Origin: Nothophaeocryptopus gaeumannii
Taxonomy: Eukaryota > Ascomycota > Dothideomycetes > Mycosphaerellales > Mycosphaerellaceae
Length of the DNA: 64,000 nt
Direction: 5' to 3'
NCBI GenBank assembly: GCA_031771865.1
Contig: JASISA010000010.1
Coordinates: 62,001-126,000 of the forward strand
This document shows, in pieces, positions 53,830 to 64,000 of the stretch. Position 1 is the first letter of the stretch, and the number at the start of each line of letters is the position of its first letter. Position numbers and translations under genes: made by a program. The notes under the pieces were generated by a model that saw only the letters and a list, made by a program, of their open reading frames with translations, did not search any database and was not told the origin of the DNA.

Positions 53830-55526
53830 ATGGGTACCCGAAAAATCCCAGATATCGATATCGAGCAGAAAAAGACGGCTTCCGATGAACGGAAGAAGGA
53901 CCTGTTGCAAATCACTCACGATGAGGCTGCCAGAGTCCTGAACAGTTATGACGGACCGTCGACATGGGCCGAAGACGAAGAGCATCGACTGAGACGAAAG
54001 GTTGATTGGAGGTTGATGCCAATCCTGTGTCTGACGTATGGTCTCCAATACTACGACAAGGCAATGTTGTCGCAGGCGGCCTTGTTCGGACTGATTCCGG
54101 ACCTGCAACTGGGTGTCGGAACGAGGTATTCGTTCGCAGCCTCGATCTTCTATCTCGGCTTCATTGCAGGTAAGCTGTGCAGTGCAACTCGATCAGAGAG
54201 GATCGCACAGATACTGACGAGCTGTGTAGGAGCTTGGCCCACGATGCTCCTTGCGCAACGCTTTCCCAACGAGCGAGTCGCCTCTGCCACTGTCACGACT
54301 TGGGGGGTCATCCTGATCCTGACTCCGGCCTGCACCAGCTACAAAGGACTTTTCGCGCAGCGTTTCTTTCTGGGCGCGTTGGAGAGTGGTATCAGCCCCA
54401 TGTTCATGATGATCGTAGGATCCTTCTACAAGAAGAATGAGCAAGCTTTCAGGATGGGAATTTGGTGAGTGGGACGGAAACGAGAGCCGTGGGCCTGAGC
54501 CGGAAGCTTGCTGACCTTGTGTTTCCTCTCAGGTACTCCTTAACGGGCTATGTGTCGATCTTCTCGCCGCTCATCAATTATGGACTTGGACACATCACCG
54601 GAGCCTTGTCTCAGTGGATGTATATGTACTTCTTCGCTGGTGGTATTACGATCATCTGGGGAGTCCTCTTGTTGTTTATGCTGCCTCCAGATCCAGTCCG
54701 AGCAAAGCGCTTCACGGAAAGAGAAAGATACATCCTCGTGGCTCGTCTTCGAACAAACAATTCTGGCGTGCGCAACACGCATTTCAAAAAAGGCCAGGTT
54801 CTCGACCTTATGACGGACTTGAAGTTCTGGATGGTCTTCTTCATGGCTTTGCTGATGATGATCTCGAACGGCGCTATCTCCACGTTCATGCCATTGGTGA
54901 TTCGAGGTTTTGGCTTCAGCGCACTCGATTCGCTGCTGCTATCGATGCCAGCCGGGGCCTATGCAGGAACGATGATGCTCATTCTTTCCTTCATGGCGAT
55001 GAAGATTGCGGGCGCTCGCACATATCTCATCTTCGGCGGCCAGATGGTGACAACATTGGCAGCTTGTTTACTCTGGCAGCTGCCATTGACGGCCAAAGGT
55101 GGACTACTTTTCGCCGTTTACATCCTGCCAACAACCGGAGCGGCTTACGGCGTTCTGATGGGCCTCTCGCTGGCCAATGTCTCAGGCTACACCAAGAGAA
55201 GTTTGGCATCATCTGGCCTGTACATTGGATATTGTCTGGGAAATTTCATCGGCCCTCTGGTCTTTTTGACAAGAGAGGCGCCATATTACGGCACCGGCTT
55301 CGCTGTGACGACCATAACTGCCGCGCTTTGTGGAGTCCTCGCGCTGGTCTATCGTGGGGTCTGCATGCGAAGCAATTTCCAGAGAGCGCGCGATGGTCAC
55401 ACAGAGGCTTTCGATCATGCCTATGAGGATCCCACGGACACAGAGGTAAGCCTTTCCAATCATCCTGAACCCCTGGAGTATACGCTGACCGATCTGCAGA
55501 ACAAGCAGTTCAGATACGTGTTGTAG
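53830..55526 (+). CDS. MFS anion:cation symporter, Dal5/allantoate-permease-like
   Basis: Exons 53830-54169, 54230-54464, 54533-55445 and 55500-55526; 504 residues. The start at 53830 has a good context; an alternative ATG at 53779 would add 17 residues. An acidic N-terminus leads to RRKVDWRLMPILCLTYGLQYYDKAMLSQA, the TM1 block of the ACS family. RFFLGALESGISPMFMMIVG at TM4 and SGYTKRSLASSGLYIGYCLGNFIGP in the second half are family marks. The last 8-codon exon gives the common terminus ENKQFRYVL. Members import vitamins, ureides or other carboxylates with protons at the plasma membrane; the substrate is unknown here. Its place beside the BVMO locus suggests uptake of that pathway's substrate. 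Confidence 0.87.
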
Positions 55527-56164
55527 TCGAGCAGCATTGGAGTTTGGATGTCCGTAGATGCCAACGAGGTATTGACCTTTCCCGCAAACGCTTCATATTC
55601 TCATCACCTGTCCATATCCAACGTCAGTCCGGTGTCATCATATCATGTGTGGATCGGATATTCCGTTCTATTGTCGCGTACGCGTCCAAGTGAGCCTCAT
55701 TGTCGCGGACATGATGCGTTCGGAAGAGTCCTTAAAAGTCGGGGTTTCATCTGAAGCCAGCCCTCATCTCGTATCATGCAGAAAGCCCCATGAACCATAC
55801 ATTTGAGGTTGTTGTCGTCGTTGATGTTTATGCCAAGGAAAGGATCTAAAGAAAGATTGATGCAGGAGGTCGGGGCGTCGAGACCTGGGGAAACTTGGAA
55901 CCTCTCACCTCAGCGGCGCAACGTAGATCATGGGATGAACAGCACAATCCGCGACCAGGAGACGACGCGGAAAACAACTGTCTAATACATTCGCTACTTG
56001 GAAGTGGACGTCAACAACACATCTACAACATCTGTACTCTTTCTTTATACAGGACACCATTGGTCATCACCATCTGGACCATCTCACTCGGGGCTATTGA
56101 CTCTCGAGTCTCACGCGATCTGCACCATCCCGCCCACCTGTCTATGGTGGGCCAGTAAGAGATC
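55527..56164. other. Intergenic region
   Basis: About 640 bp with no supportable gene: terminator of the MFS gene and promoter of the SLC35-type gene. Confidence 0.4.
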
Positions 56165-57796
56165 ATGGAGTCCTCGCATAGGGACCACGCGAGGAGACGT
56201 AGCGGGAGCCTTTTATTCGGAAACCAGAACGGCAAGCCCAACGCGACTGGAAGCGGAAGGTCTCCTTTACCCACGCAAGATGAAAGCAAACTTCCCTCCG
56301 ATTCCGATCAGTCCACAGACGTGGAGATGTCCTCTATAATATCATCAGATGTCGAAGATGCGGAAGAGACGGACGACGAAGAGACAGGACTCACATCTAC
56401 AGAGCGCAAGAAGAGACGGAAACGGCGGAGAAGAAACACCGAACCCTCCCATCGCGTAGCGGGCGAAGCGCTCAAAGCGGAAGAGGAGGGAATAGCAAAA
56501 ACAACACTGGTGCGAAGGCTGGTTGTCAATGGCGCACTCATTGTGCTGTGGTACGCCTTCAGTATCAGCATTAGCGTCTACAACAAGTGGATGTTCTCAG
56601 CCGAGAACCTGGACTTCCACTTCCCGCTCTTTACAACCTCGATCCATATGCTAGTACAATTCACGCTAGCAACACTCGTCCTCTGGGCATTCCCCCGATT
56701 CCGACCCGGACGAGACGGCACAATACCCTCCAGCCATGAGTACTATCGAGTTGACGACCAGGACGCCGCACAACAACAGCCCACAAAGAAGGAACCACTG
56801 ATGACCAGGTCCTTCTACCTCACCCGCATCTCCCCCTGTGGAACCGCAACAGCCCTAGACATTGGCCTAGGAAACTTCAGCTTGCGCTTCATATCCCTCA
56901 CATTCTTCACAATGTGCAAATCATCCGTGCTAGGCTTCGTCCTAGTCTTCGCCTTCGTCTTCAAACTCGAGAAACCAACCTGGAAGCTCTGCGCAATTAT
57001 AATCTTCATGACTGTCGGTGTCGTGCTGATGGTCTCAGGAGAAGCGGCTTTCAACGCTCTAGGATTTATCCTGGTCATGTCGGCCTCCCTCTGCTCAGGC
57101 TTCAGATGGAGCTTGACTCAAATCCTCCTCCTCCGCAACCGCGCCACCTCCAACCCTTTTAGCTCCATCTTCTTCCTAACACCCGTAATGTTCTTCGCCC
57201 TCTTCATCCTCGCAGTACCAATCGAAGGCCCCGCAGCCGTAATCGCCGGCATCCACGATCTCTCAGCCTCCAAAGGCGCCCCTTTAGGAGCCCTCATCCT
57301 GCTCTTTCCGGGCGCATTAGCTTTCCTGATGGTTGCAGCGGAATTCGCCCTACTCAAGCGTACTTCAGTCGTCACTCTATCAGTCTGCGGCATCTTCAAA
57401 GAAGTCCTCACAATCTCCGCCGCGAGCATGACATTTGGAGATGAATTATCACCAATCAACGTGTCGGGATTGGTGGTCACGATTGCAAGTATAGCCGCGT
57501 ACAACTGGCTGAAGTACTCCAAAATGTCGAGGGATGTAAAGCGAGAAGCGCATGAGATTGTTGCGACAGAAGCAGAGACGAGGGAAAGGAGGGCGAGTGA
57601 GGGCGACGAATTTGCGATTGGGAGGGTTAGTACAGGCAGCATCGATACGCCGAGGGGGCTGATGAGGGGATCATTGAATTTGGCGACCATACCGGGAGAT
57701 GAAAGCGTGGCTGCCAATGGGCATTTACAAAGCGTGAAGCAAGCGGAGCGGAGTTCTACGAAGAGTCCGATAAAACGACCCGAGGATCTGGAATAG
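56165..57796 (+). CDS. SLC35C2-like nucleotide-sugar/triose-phosphate translocator family protein
   Basis: Intronless, 543 residues. A ~110-residue charged, serine-rich N-terminus (with RKKRRKRRRR) comes before ten predicted helices from about residue 120. The first contains WYAFSISISVYNKWMFS, a hallmark of the triose-phosphate-translocator (DUF250) family. DIGLGNFSLRFISLTFFTMCKSS and CSGFRWSLTQILL are typical of the SLC35C2/Ymd8 group. A polar C-terminus of ~80 residues ends in a serine-rich patch. It should work in Golgi or early secretory membranes; human SLC35C2 affects fucosylation. The charged N-terminus is longer than in the animal protein. Confidence 0.88.
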   Translation: MESSHRDHARRRSGSLLFGNQNGKPNATGSGRSPLPTQDESKLPSDSDQSTDVEMSSIISSDVEDAEETDDEETGLTSTERKKRRKRRRRNTEPSHRVAGEALKAEEEGIAKTTLVRRLVVNGALIVLWYAFSISISVYNKWMFSAENLDFHFPLFTTSIHMLVQFTLATLVLWAFPRFRPGRDGTIPSSHEYYRVDDQDAAQQQPTKKEPLMTRSFYLTRISPCGTATALDIGLGNFSLRFISLTFFTMCKSSVLGFVLVFAFVFKLEKPTWKLCAIIIFMTVGVVLMVSGEAAFNALGFILVMSASLCSGFRWSLTQILLLRNRATSNPFSSIFFLTPVMFFALFILAVPIEGPAAVIAGIHDLSASKGAPLGALILLFPGALAFLMVAAEFALLKRTSVVTLSVCGIFKEVLTISAASMTFGDELSPINVSGLVVTIASIAAYNWLKYSKMSRDVKREAHEIVATEAETRERRASEGDEFAIGRVSTGSIDTPRGLMRGSLNLATIPGDESVAANGHLQSVKQAERSSTKSPIKRPEDLE

Positions 57797-58489
57797 TAGA
57801 TGATGCAAATGAAAGCGCATTGTATTGTCAACTATATACGGTGCCCAGTACTCTCTCCAATCTCGTGTAGATGTACACAGAACATGCCGGGACTGGCTCG
57901 ACATGCGGGCGCAGGGCCACGGGGTATGGGGCGTCAATGATGAACGACTTACCTGCACTACACGTAGAACAAACGATGAGTCTGCTAGAGGCTGCTGTGT
58001 CAGTACAGAAAGTACGAAGTCGACTGGGTGCGATGCCGAAGGTGGATGGCCGAGCCGGTCGACGTCGAACGTGAGATGAAGGTGCTCAGCTCGCTCGAGG
58101 ACGGGGGTGATGGAAGTGGACGGCGGGCGACGTCGGTCAGGACGAGGAATCTCAAACGACGACGAACGGGGAGAGGGGTTGCTGCTGTGTACCATGGGTC
58201 GCTCCGAGTGTAGAAATATGACGAGATCGGCGTCGAACGCAAAACGACGGCGAGGTATGTGAAGGACGACGTTCGATTCGCTCCGATATCCGATTCGTAC
58301 GCTATTTTTTCGTCCTGTCAAAGGTAGTCAATGCACGCAGACTCTAACAGCCCAAACGCCTGTAGTCTTGTTCGCTCTTTTCGATACTCCGTCTCGACTC
58401 GTCGGGATCATGCTGCGGCTTTGGCGCTTCAGTCTGCCGTGCCTGTCATGCGGACGTCGAGACCTGGAGACTTGGTCAGCCAAACCACT
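57797..58489. other. Convergent intergenic region
   Basis: About 690 bp between the SLC35-type gene and the SR factor. The open minus-strand frame 57725-58321 overlaps the SLC35 gene, has no recognisable motif, and I reject it. It probably consists of 3' UTRs. Confidence 0.4.
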
Positions 58490-59598
58490 CTATTCAGCGG
58501 TGTCCAGGTCATCATGGGCAGGAGGCTCCTCGCGCTCTATGAGGCCATCAGTATGCTGTGCTACTTGTGGAAGACATTGGAAGTATACTCACCCTTGCGC
58601 TCCTCGCCGTTGGTGGCGCCGTTCTCGCGCTCGTGGTCTCGCTCACGGTCTCTCTCGCGCTCGCGGTCACCACGGTCCTCTTCCCGATCGCGGTCCTTCA
58701 TGTCGCGGTCACGATCGCTTCGGTCACGCTCGCCACGCTCGCGGTCGTCTGGGCTGCGGGAACGGTCGCGATCACGTCGGTCACGGTCGTCGCGGCGCGA
58801 TCCACGGTCAAAGTCACGCTCACGGTCGTCATCGTAGCGGCGCGAACGTGGTGGGCTGCCAGAGCGGCCACGGCGAGGGGAACGCTCCCTGCGTGCTCCA
58901 CGGTCGTCACGGCCACCGCGGTCTCCACCGCGGTCTCCTCCGCGACCTCCAGGTGCTGCGCCTGCGTCGAAGCGCCAGCTAGCAGACGGTGGTGTGCGAG
59001 CCCACTGGACGAAGTCAGATGTGATCTGCAGCAGAATGTATATAATTTCCGTACCTCAATCTTCAGCAAGTCATCACGGCCGATGCGCTTGTTGTGCATC
59101 TCATAGTAGGCTTCATCGGCATCCCTACGGCTCTCATACTCCACAAAAGCGAACCTGCAAATTCTTAGTAGTGCCCGAATGCAGCACTTTTGATATTACT
59201 TACAGTCTGCTGGACGCGGTACGTGGAGCAGGAATGTCGCATCGGACGAGTCGTCCGTATCTTTGAGTATGTCAGTGTGAATGGACTCGATGGACTCGCT
59301 TCGAGGGAAGGAACGCGTGCGTAACGTGAAGACACGCGTCGACTGAGTAAGGTCGCGGGATTGATCAAGACCAAAGGTGATGTGTGCTGAAAGGAGGCGA
59401 CCCATCACCGCGAGGATTCGATGGGATGAGCGTGCCTAATGGTTTGTGACGGGAGGGAGGTGGCTCGTGGTGCGTAGGAAGGGAGGTGGATCGCCGCTGG
59501 TGAAGAACGTACCGCTCGAATTCGTAGGCGAGATCGCGAGCGCGTGTGCCATGGCCGAACCCAGTCACGTAGAGAGTGGTTCCGCCGCCTCGAGACAT
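58490..59598 (-). CDS. SR-type splicing factor with one RRM
   Basis: Five exons: 59598-59513, 59260-59204, 59154-59055, 59004-58593 and 58536-58490, 233 residues. Intron 1 is 252 bp, long for this genome; the others are 49-56 bp. The RRM starts TTLYVTGFGHGTRARDLAYE (RNP2, LYVTGF) and has LFAFVEYES (RNP1), split between exons, ending GRDDLLKIEWAR. A glycine/arginine segment and a long RD/RE-dipeptide tail with RSRSPDDRERG follow; the short last exon gives EREEPPAHDDLDTAE. The protein should act in pre-mRNA splicing or mRNA export in the nucleus. RD/RE dipeptides outnumber RS, as in many fungal SR proteins. The long first intron may be a site of autoregulation, which is inference. Confidence 0.9.
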
Positions 59599-59978
59599 GG
59601 TTGCGATCTTGTCGTGATGGTGGTTTGGTGGACGTTAAGATGATGTGAGGAAAGCGAGGGGAGAAGTTGGAGAGAGCTCTCTGCGGGACGGAATCAGCCG
59701 CCTCTCACGTGTCAGAATGACGATGGCTGGGCGGCGAGTTTCACTTTCACAAGCAACTATCACATACATATATCTTGACACGAGTGAATATAAATTCAAT
59801 AAGCTCGAGTCCAAGCACATGGTCTTGCTATACTACATGTGATCCCACTTTCGCGAAAAGCCCTAAACTTTTCGCCATCTTTGGTATTTTGACAGCCCAT
59901 AAACTCCAGCAAATGCATACATAGGCCAGTCCATGAGCCAACGCCGTCGCCATGCTTTCGTAAACATCGTTGGGATCG
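59599..59978. other. Promoter region of the SR gene and 3' end of SOF1
   Basis: 380 bp between two genes on the minus strand; no further feature. Confidence 0.4.
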
Positions 59979-61382
59979 CTACTGCTCAGTAGCCATGACC
60001 ATCTTTTCTCTCTCACTCCTCCGCTTCTTTTGACCCTTGCGGGTATGTTTCCTCTCATTCTCCTCTCTTCGCTTGATCGAGCGAAGTTCTTCTTGCTTGA
60101 TCTCTCCAGCTTTCTTGACAACCTTCGGCACATGCCTGTGCCTGTCGATGCGCCTAATCTCAGGCATGTGCTTCCATCTTTCCTTCAGTGCCTTGCTGTA
60201 TTCAAGGCTCTGCCGCTCCCGTGCCGACTTCACACCAGTCCGCTCGCTTGCGTTCGCTCTCCACAAACGTACGTTGCCATCGTCTGAACCAGACAGAACA
60301 TACTGATTGTCGCCACTGTATGTACACGAGAACACACGCTGCATGCGCTTTGTATGGTACACTTCTCGGCTGTGGCCACTCTTCTGCGGTGTCCAGAGCC
60401 GCAGCGTGCGGTCATAAGAGGCGGAAACCAACTCTTGGCCAGTCGGAGACCAGTCAACGCACATGACAGCGGACACGTGGTCCTTCAAAACGTTCAACGC
60501 TCGCTTCTCGTCCATCTTTCGCATGTCGAATACGTAAATGTTGTGATCTTCGCTACCGACTGCTAGGTTGAAGGGCTCCATTGGGTTCCAGGCGATACTG
60601 TTGCCGGCGAATGTGAGTGGACTTCGGGTGAGAGGGGATGAGGTTCGCAGGTCATAGAAGACAAGTGAGCGATCACTGGCGCATGATGCCAAGATGGAAG
60701 TCTCGGACTGATTAAAGGCCAATGCGGTAATCGTATCCACGCTTGTTAGCCACGCAAGCGTCTGAGTCGGCGTCTGAGAGGGTCGGGAAAGGTCGTAGAT
60801 CTGGACGCTCGAAGAGGATGCCGCGGCGAAAGCTGGATCATGTCTGTGTAGACTCAGAGCCGTGAAAGCATTTGTGCCTGGCCATGTACCTAGAGGCTTG
60901 CTCCCAGAAGAAGTGTTGTACGGGTCATGTAGCTTCACGTGTCTGTCCGTACCACAGCTGAGTATCTTGCGGTCCTGTGTCCAGCAAAGGCCCTTGACTA
61001 GATTTTCATGCGCCTGTGTCTGCCATATCTCATCTTGACTAGGCAAATCCCAGACTTTGATCACTCCATCGCCACTGCCGCTTGCGAACCGCTCTAGGGA
61101 TTTCGGATCTCGAGCAAGATTGTAGACGCCATCGACATGGCCTCTTCCTAGTTGTGCCACGAAAGGCTGCGCGAACATGCGCTCGATCTTGGTTGCATTC
61201 AGCGCTCTCGTATACTCCCTCTGCTGAGAGAAAGGGTGCAAGGATGGATCGAGATTTCGAGGTTGACGGGCGACATCGCTACCCGGCGTTTGGACCGAGC
61301 TGGTCGAGCGCGTGAGAGCTTTTATTTTCTGTATGAAGAGTTAGTATTCATAATATGACTGTGCAGGGAATGCGCCTACCAT
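59979..61382 (-). CDS. SOF1: SOF1 / DCAF13 WD40 protein, U3 snoRNP processome
   Basis: Exon 1 is only the ATG (61382-61380); a 51-bp intron (61379-61329, GTAGGC donor, perfect TACTAAC branch site, CAG acceptor) follows, and exon 2 is 61328-59979, giving 450 residues that start MKIKALTRST, as SOF1 proteins do. The conserved N-terminal block continues DVARQPRNLDPSLHPF, ALNATKIERMFAQPFVAQL. About seven WD repeats lie between residues 60 and 330 (for example KVWDLPSQDEIWQTQAHE). The Sof1-specific C-terminus is YSKALKERWKHMPEIRRI and RHRHVPKVVKKAGEIK, then a basic tail. Nucleolar 18S rRNA processing is its expected role. The ATG at 61241 inside a WD-proximal region is not the start. Confidence 0.93.
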
Positions 61383-61648
61383 ATTTTCTCCATGTCGTGC
61401 AGAGGAGAAGGTGAAATCGAGTTCGAGATCTCCAAAAAGTTCACGAAGAAGGTGCGGCTCTACGGAGAAGCCGGCGCCATGACCGAAGGCTTGAGAGCGT
61501 CTCGCGTGTGCAGCTCGGAGCCTCGTTCAAACATCACCACCAAAGACCACGACTACTTCAATTCGCCACCGAACCTCACGCCGATCACCTCTCCAGCCGA
61601 TCGTCCATCACAGTAATTCCATAGATATATTCAAGGGGCCTCTTGAAG
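61383..61648. promoter_or_regulatory. Compact divergent promoter SOF1 / RPN6
   Basis: Only 266 bp separate the start codons of a ribosome-biogenesis gene and a proteasome gene. A bidirectional promoter is expected. I did not find a convincing Rpn4-like (GGTGGCAAA) or rRNA-processing element. Confidence 0.5.
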
Positions 61649-62971
61649 ATGGCGCAAGAAGACAACGCCAAGCGGATAGAAGAGGCGCGGAAGATAGCCA
61701 AAGATCAACCATCGAAGGCTGAGGCTACATACAAGGACATCCTCTCCAAGCCACCTGGGCAGAATGACAAGGCACTGCGCGATTTCGAGAATGCACTCAC
61801 GAGCCTAGGCGAGCTCTACCGAGCTCAGAAGCGGACACAAGACCTCGTGAACCTCATTCAGCAAACACGCGATGTGCTCACCAGCTTCGCCAGAGCGAAG
61901 ACTGCTAAGCTTGGTAGGTGGTAGATGCTTCACATCAATCGGTATTGTTACTGATCAATCACAGTTCGCTCTCAACTTGACCTCTTCCACGCCATCCCGA
62001 ATACCACCGACACCCAGATCTCCGTCACCAAGTCATGTATCGAGTGGGCAGTATCGCAGCGACAAGGCTTCCTGCGGCAAAGTCTCGAGGTTCGGTTGGC
62101 AAATCTTTACTTCCAGACACAAGCCTACTACGATGCCCTCACTCTCATCAACAACCTGCTCAAGGAGCTGAAGCGATTAGATGACAAGCTGGTGTTGGTG
62201 GAGGTTCAGCTCTTGGAAAGCAAGGTGTACCATGCATTGGGAAATGTTCCGAAAGGAAGAGCTGCGTTGACGAGCGCACGAACGAGTGCTGCGTCGGTAT
62301 ACACACCACCACTTCTGCAGGCTGGTCTCGACATGCAGTCTGGACAACTGCACGCAGAGGATGGCGACTTCAACACTGCCTTCTCGTACTTCATCGAAGC
62401 GATGGAAGGGTATCACTCTCAGGATGATGCCACCAAGGCCACGTCAGCTTTGCAGTACATGCTTCTCTGCAAGATCATGCTCAACCTCAAGGACGATGTC
62501 GATGCTCTGATGACCTCGAAGCACGCGATCCGCTATGCTGGCAAGAATCTCGATGCAATGAAGGCTGTGGCACGCGCACACAATAACCGCAGTCTCGAGG
62601 AATACGAGCAAGCTCTACACTCATACCGCTACGAGTTGGGCAGCGACCGGTTCATCGCCTCCCACCTGCGACGCCTCTACGACAGCATGCTGGAGCAGAA
62701 CCTGATCAAGGTCATTGAGCCTTTCTCGCGCGTTGAGATCACCCACGTTGCACAGATGGTAGGACTAGATGTCGCACAAGTGGAGCGAAAACTGAGCCAG
62801 ATGATCCTCGATCGAGTCATTATTGGTGTTCTCGATCAAGGCCAGGGCGTGCTTGAGATCTTCGAGGAGCCAGAGCGGGACAAGGGCTACGATGCCGCTC
62901 TCGACACCATCTCGAAGCTGCACAGCGTGGTGGATGTGCTCTACACCAATCAGGCAAGTCTGCTGGAGTAA
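61649..62971 (+). CDS. RPN6: 26S proteasome regulatory subunit RPN6
   Basis: Exons 61649-61913 and 61965-62971 with a 51-bp intron give 423 residues, normal for the family (yeast Rpn6 434, human PSMD11 422). ATG 61649 was preferred to an in-frame TTG at 61643. The N-terminal helical repeats contain LGELYRAQKRTQDLVNLI; the central solenoid has VRLANLYFQTQAYYDALTLI and YFIEAMEGYHSQDD. The PCI domain lies at about 290-395, with HLRRLYDSMLEQNLIKVIEP and a winged-helix piece ILDRVIIGVLDQGQG, and the C-terminal helix LHSVVDVLYTNQASLLE anchors the lid bundle. The subunit braces the lid against the core particle. Confidence 0.95.
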
Positions 62972-63408
62972 GCTGGACTATCCTACCACCATACGAGATT
63001 CACGATTGCTGGTCGTGTACTATAGTAGTGGCATAGCATTAGATCAGCCAGCGCGCATTCGCAGCGCATGCGCGATGTACGAAATACGAAAGCATTGAAG
63101 TTGATCAGGTCACATACAAAGCTCGCTGGGCGTTGCCACAAAGGACGTAGCGTCGGTCGCTCTTGCAGCTTCTCTCGTGCGAGGCTAGACCCTAATTGGT
63201 CGGCCGACCGGTCTTTCGTCACAAACTCCGATCTCGGCTTGGCGCGGGCGACTCAAAGCTTCTCAAACTGTGGAGCGCGATGGAGCGTCATCTATCGACT
63301 TGAACTCCTGAAGCAAATACACACAACAGCCTACACCATCACCAAAACCTGACGAGAAGCTTATCGTCTACAAAACCACCCTCGACAAACCATTGAAACT
63401 TGCCCACG
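62972..63408. other. Intergenic, promoter of ISU1
   Basis: About 440 bp with no gene. A tract at 63040-63075 has alternating GCGC/GCATGCGC-type sequence. Nothing else noted. Confidence 0.4.
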
Positions 63409-64000
63409 ATGTTCAAGCGCGTCCTCGCCGCCGCTCCGGCGCAAGCTTCCTCTGCTCTCCGCACAGCAGCCACTAGCACCGCTCGACCACAATTTGTCCG
63501 CGCCGTCGCGCCTGCGACACAACAAGTCTCTGCGCGACGATCATATCACGAGAAGGTCCTCGACCACTACAACAACCCTCGAAATGTCGGTTCGATGCAG
63601 AAGAACGACACAGACGTCGGAACGGGACTCGTCGGTGCACCGGCATGCGGAGACGTGATGAAGCTTCAGATCAAGGTCGACCCACATAACGACACCATCA
63701 CCGATGTCAAGTTCAAGACGTTTGGATGCGGGTCGGCGATTGCGAGTTCCAGTTATTTGACTGAATTGGTGAGAGGTATGACATTGGAGCAGGCCGGTCG
63801 AATAAGAAATACAGAGATTGCGAAGGAGCTTTGCTTGCCGCCTGTGAAGCGTAAGTCATCAATAGCATATCGTCATGACGGGGAGCAGAGTATACTGATA
63901 ATATTCTGATAGTTCATTGCTCTATGCTTGCGGAGGACGCCATCAAGTCCGCCATTAGCAACTACTACACCAAGAACCCCAAAGCGAGGGCAACCGACCT
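63409..64000 (+). CDS. ISU1: Mitochondrial iron-sulfur cluster scaffold ISU1/ISCU (3' end outside window)
   Basis: Exon 1 is 63409-63850, intron 63851-63912 (62 bp), and exon 2 starts at 63913 and continues past the window. The first ~45 residues form an alanine/arginine-rich mitochondrial presequence (FKRVLAAAPAQASSALRTAA). The mature part begins YHEKVLDHYNNPRNVGSM and holds all three cluster-binding cysteines: GAPACGDVM, FKTFGCGSAIASSS and, after the splice, LHCSMLAEDAIKSAI. LPPVKLHC with the intron after VK gives the conserved LPPVK motif bound by the Ssq1-type Hsp70. The scaffold receives sulfur from Nfs1 and assembles 2Fe-2S clusters in the matrix. Only the C-terminal few residues are missing. 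Confidence 0.95.

Noticed and set aside
57725..58321. 198-codon minus-strand frame
   Set aside because: Overlaps the SLC35C2-like coding end; no domain and no splice partner.
58558..59106. 182-codon plus-strand frame rich in Val/Thr/Ala, and Ser/Arg frames nearby
   Set aside because: Produced by the repetitive RD/RE codons of the SR protein tail on the opposite strand.
1..64000. tRNA, rRNA and telomeric repeats
   Set aside because: Looked for T-loop GGTTCGA-type boxes in tRNA context and TTAGGG arrays; single matches only, none with a supporting structure.

Overview
This window comes from the nuclear genome of a filamentous ascomycete (Pezizomycotina). Genes carry one to five short introns of about 50-70 bp with GT-AG ends and near-consensus branch sites. 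Typical fungal families are present (SAT4/Pth11-like membrane protein, siderophore transporter, Zn2Cys6 cluster, 2EXR protein, Dal5-type MFS). A decayed transposon is broken only by TAG stops, as expected from repeat-induced point mutation (RIP). A dothideomycete is my best guess, but that is inference from general character and not from a search.

Layout. 0-9.6 kb is accessory and decayed: the end of an alcohol dehydrogenase-type gene, a SAT4-type membrane protein, a two-gene RIP-damaged Tc1/mariner-like element, an internally deleted amino-acid permease, and a tandem pair of GNAT acetyltransferases, the second one dead. 9.6-33.5 kb is mostly ordinary: siderophore transporter, POL5, a 3-hydroxyacyl-CoA dehydrogenase family enzyme, a CNT nucleoside transporter, a methyltransferase, a small 2EXR-like protein, a P450, a Vps62-family protein with a hevein-like chitin-binding insert, a TFIIIC triple-barrel subunit, an atypical SDR and a frameshifted GAL80-like oxidoreductase. 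33.5-42.9 kb is a 9.4-kb gene-free block that contains a highly diverged tandem satellite with a period near 160 bp. It holds a 94-bp copy of the 3' end of the neighbouring GAL80-like gene.

42.9-46.1 kb is core (ERGIC-53-like cargo lectin, prohibitin-2). 46.8-55.5 kb looks like a small catabolic or xenobiotic locus: glutathione transferase, a Zn2Cys6 stub, a lactonase-type metallo-beta-lactamase with two lesions, an intact Baeyer-Villiger monooxygenase, a chimeric monooxygenase/alcohol dehydrogenase remnant and a Dal5-type transporter. 56-64 kb returns to core housekeeping: SLC35C2-like transporter, SR splicing factor, SOF1, RPN6 and ISU1 (cut by the window end).

How genes may work together. 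BVMO, lactonase, ADH remnant, GST and transporter are chemically coherent (ketone to ester or lactone, then ring opening and oxidation), but several members are broken. RPN6 and SOF1 share a 266-bp divergent promoter, and POL5 and the 3-hydroxyacyl-CoA dehydrogenase share a 381-bp one. The most unusual items are the ~160-bp satellite block, the eroded lactone-type locus, the Vps62/hevein fusion and an exon in SOF1 consisting of only the start codon.
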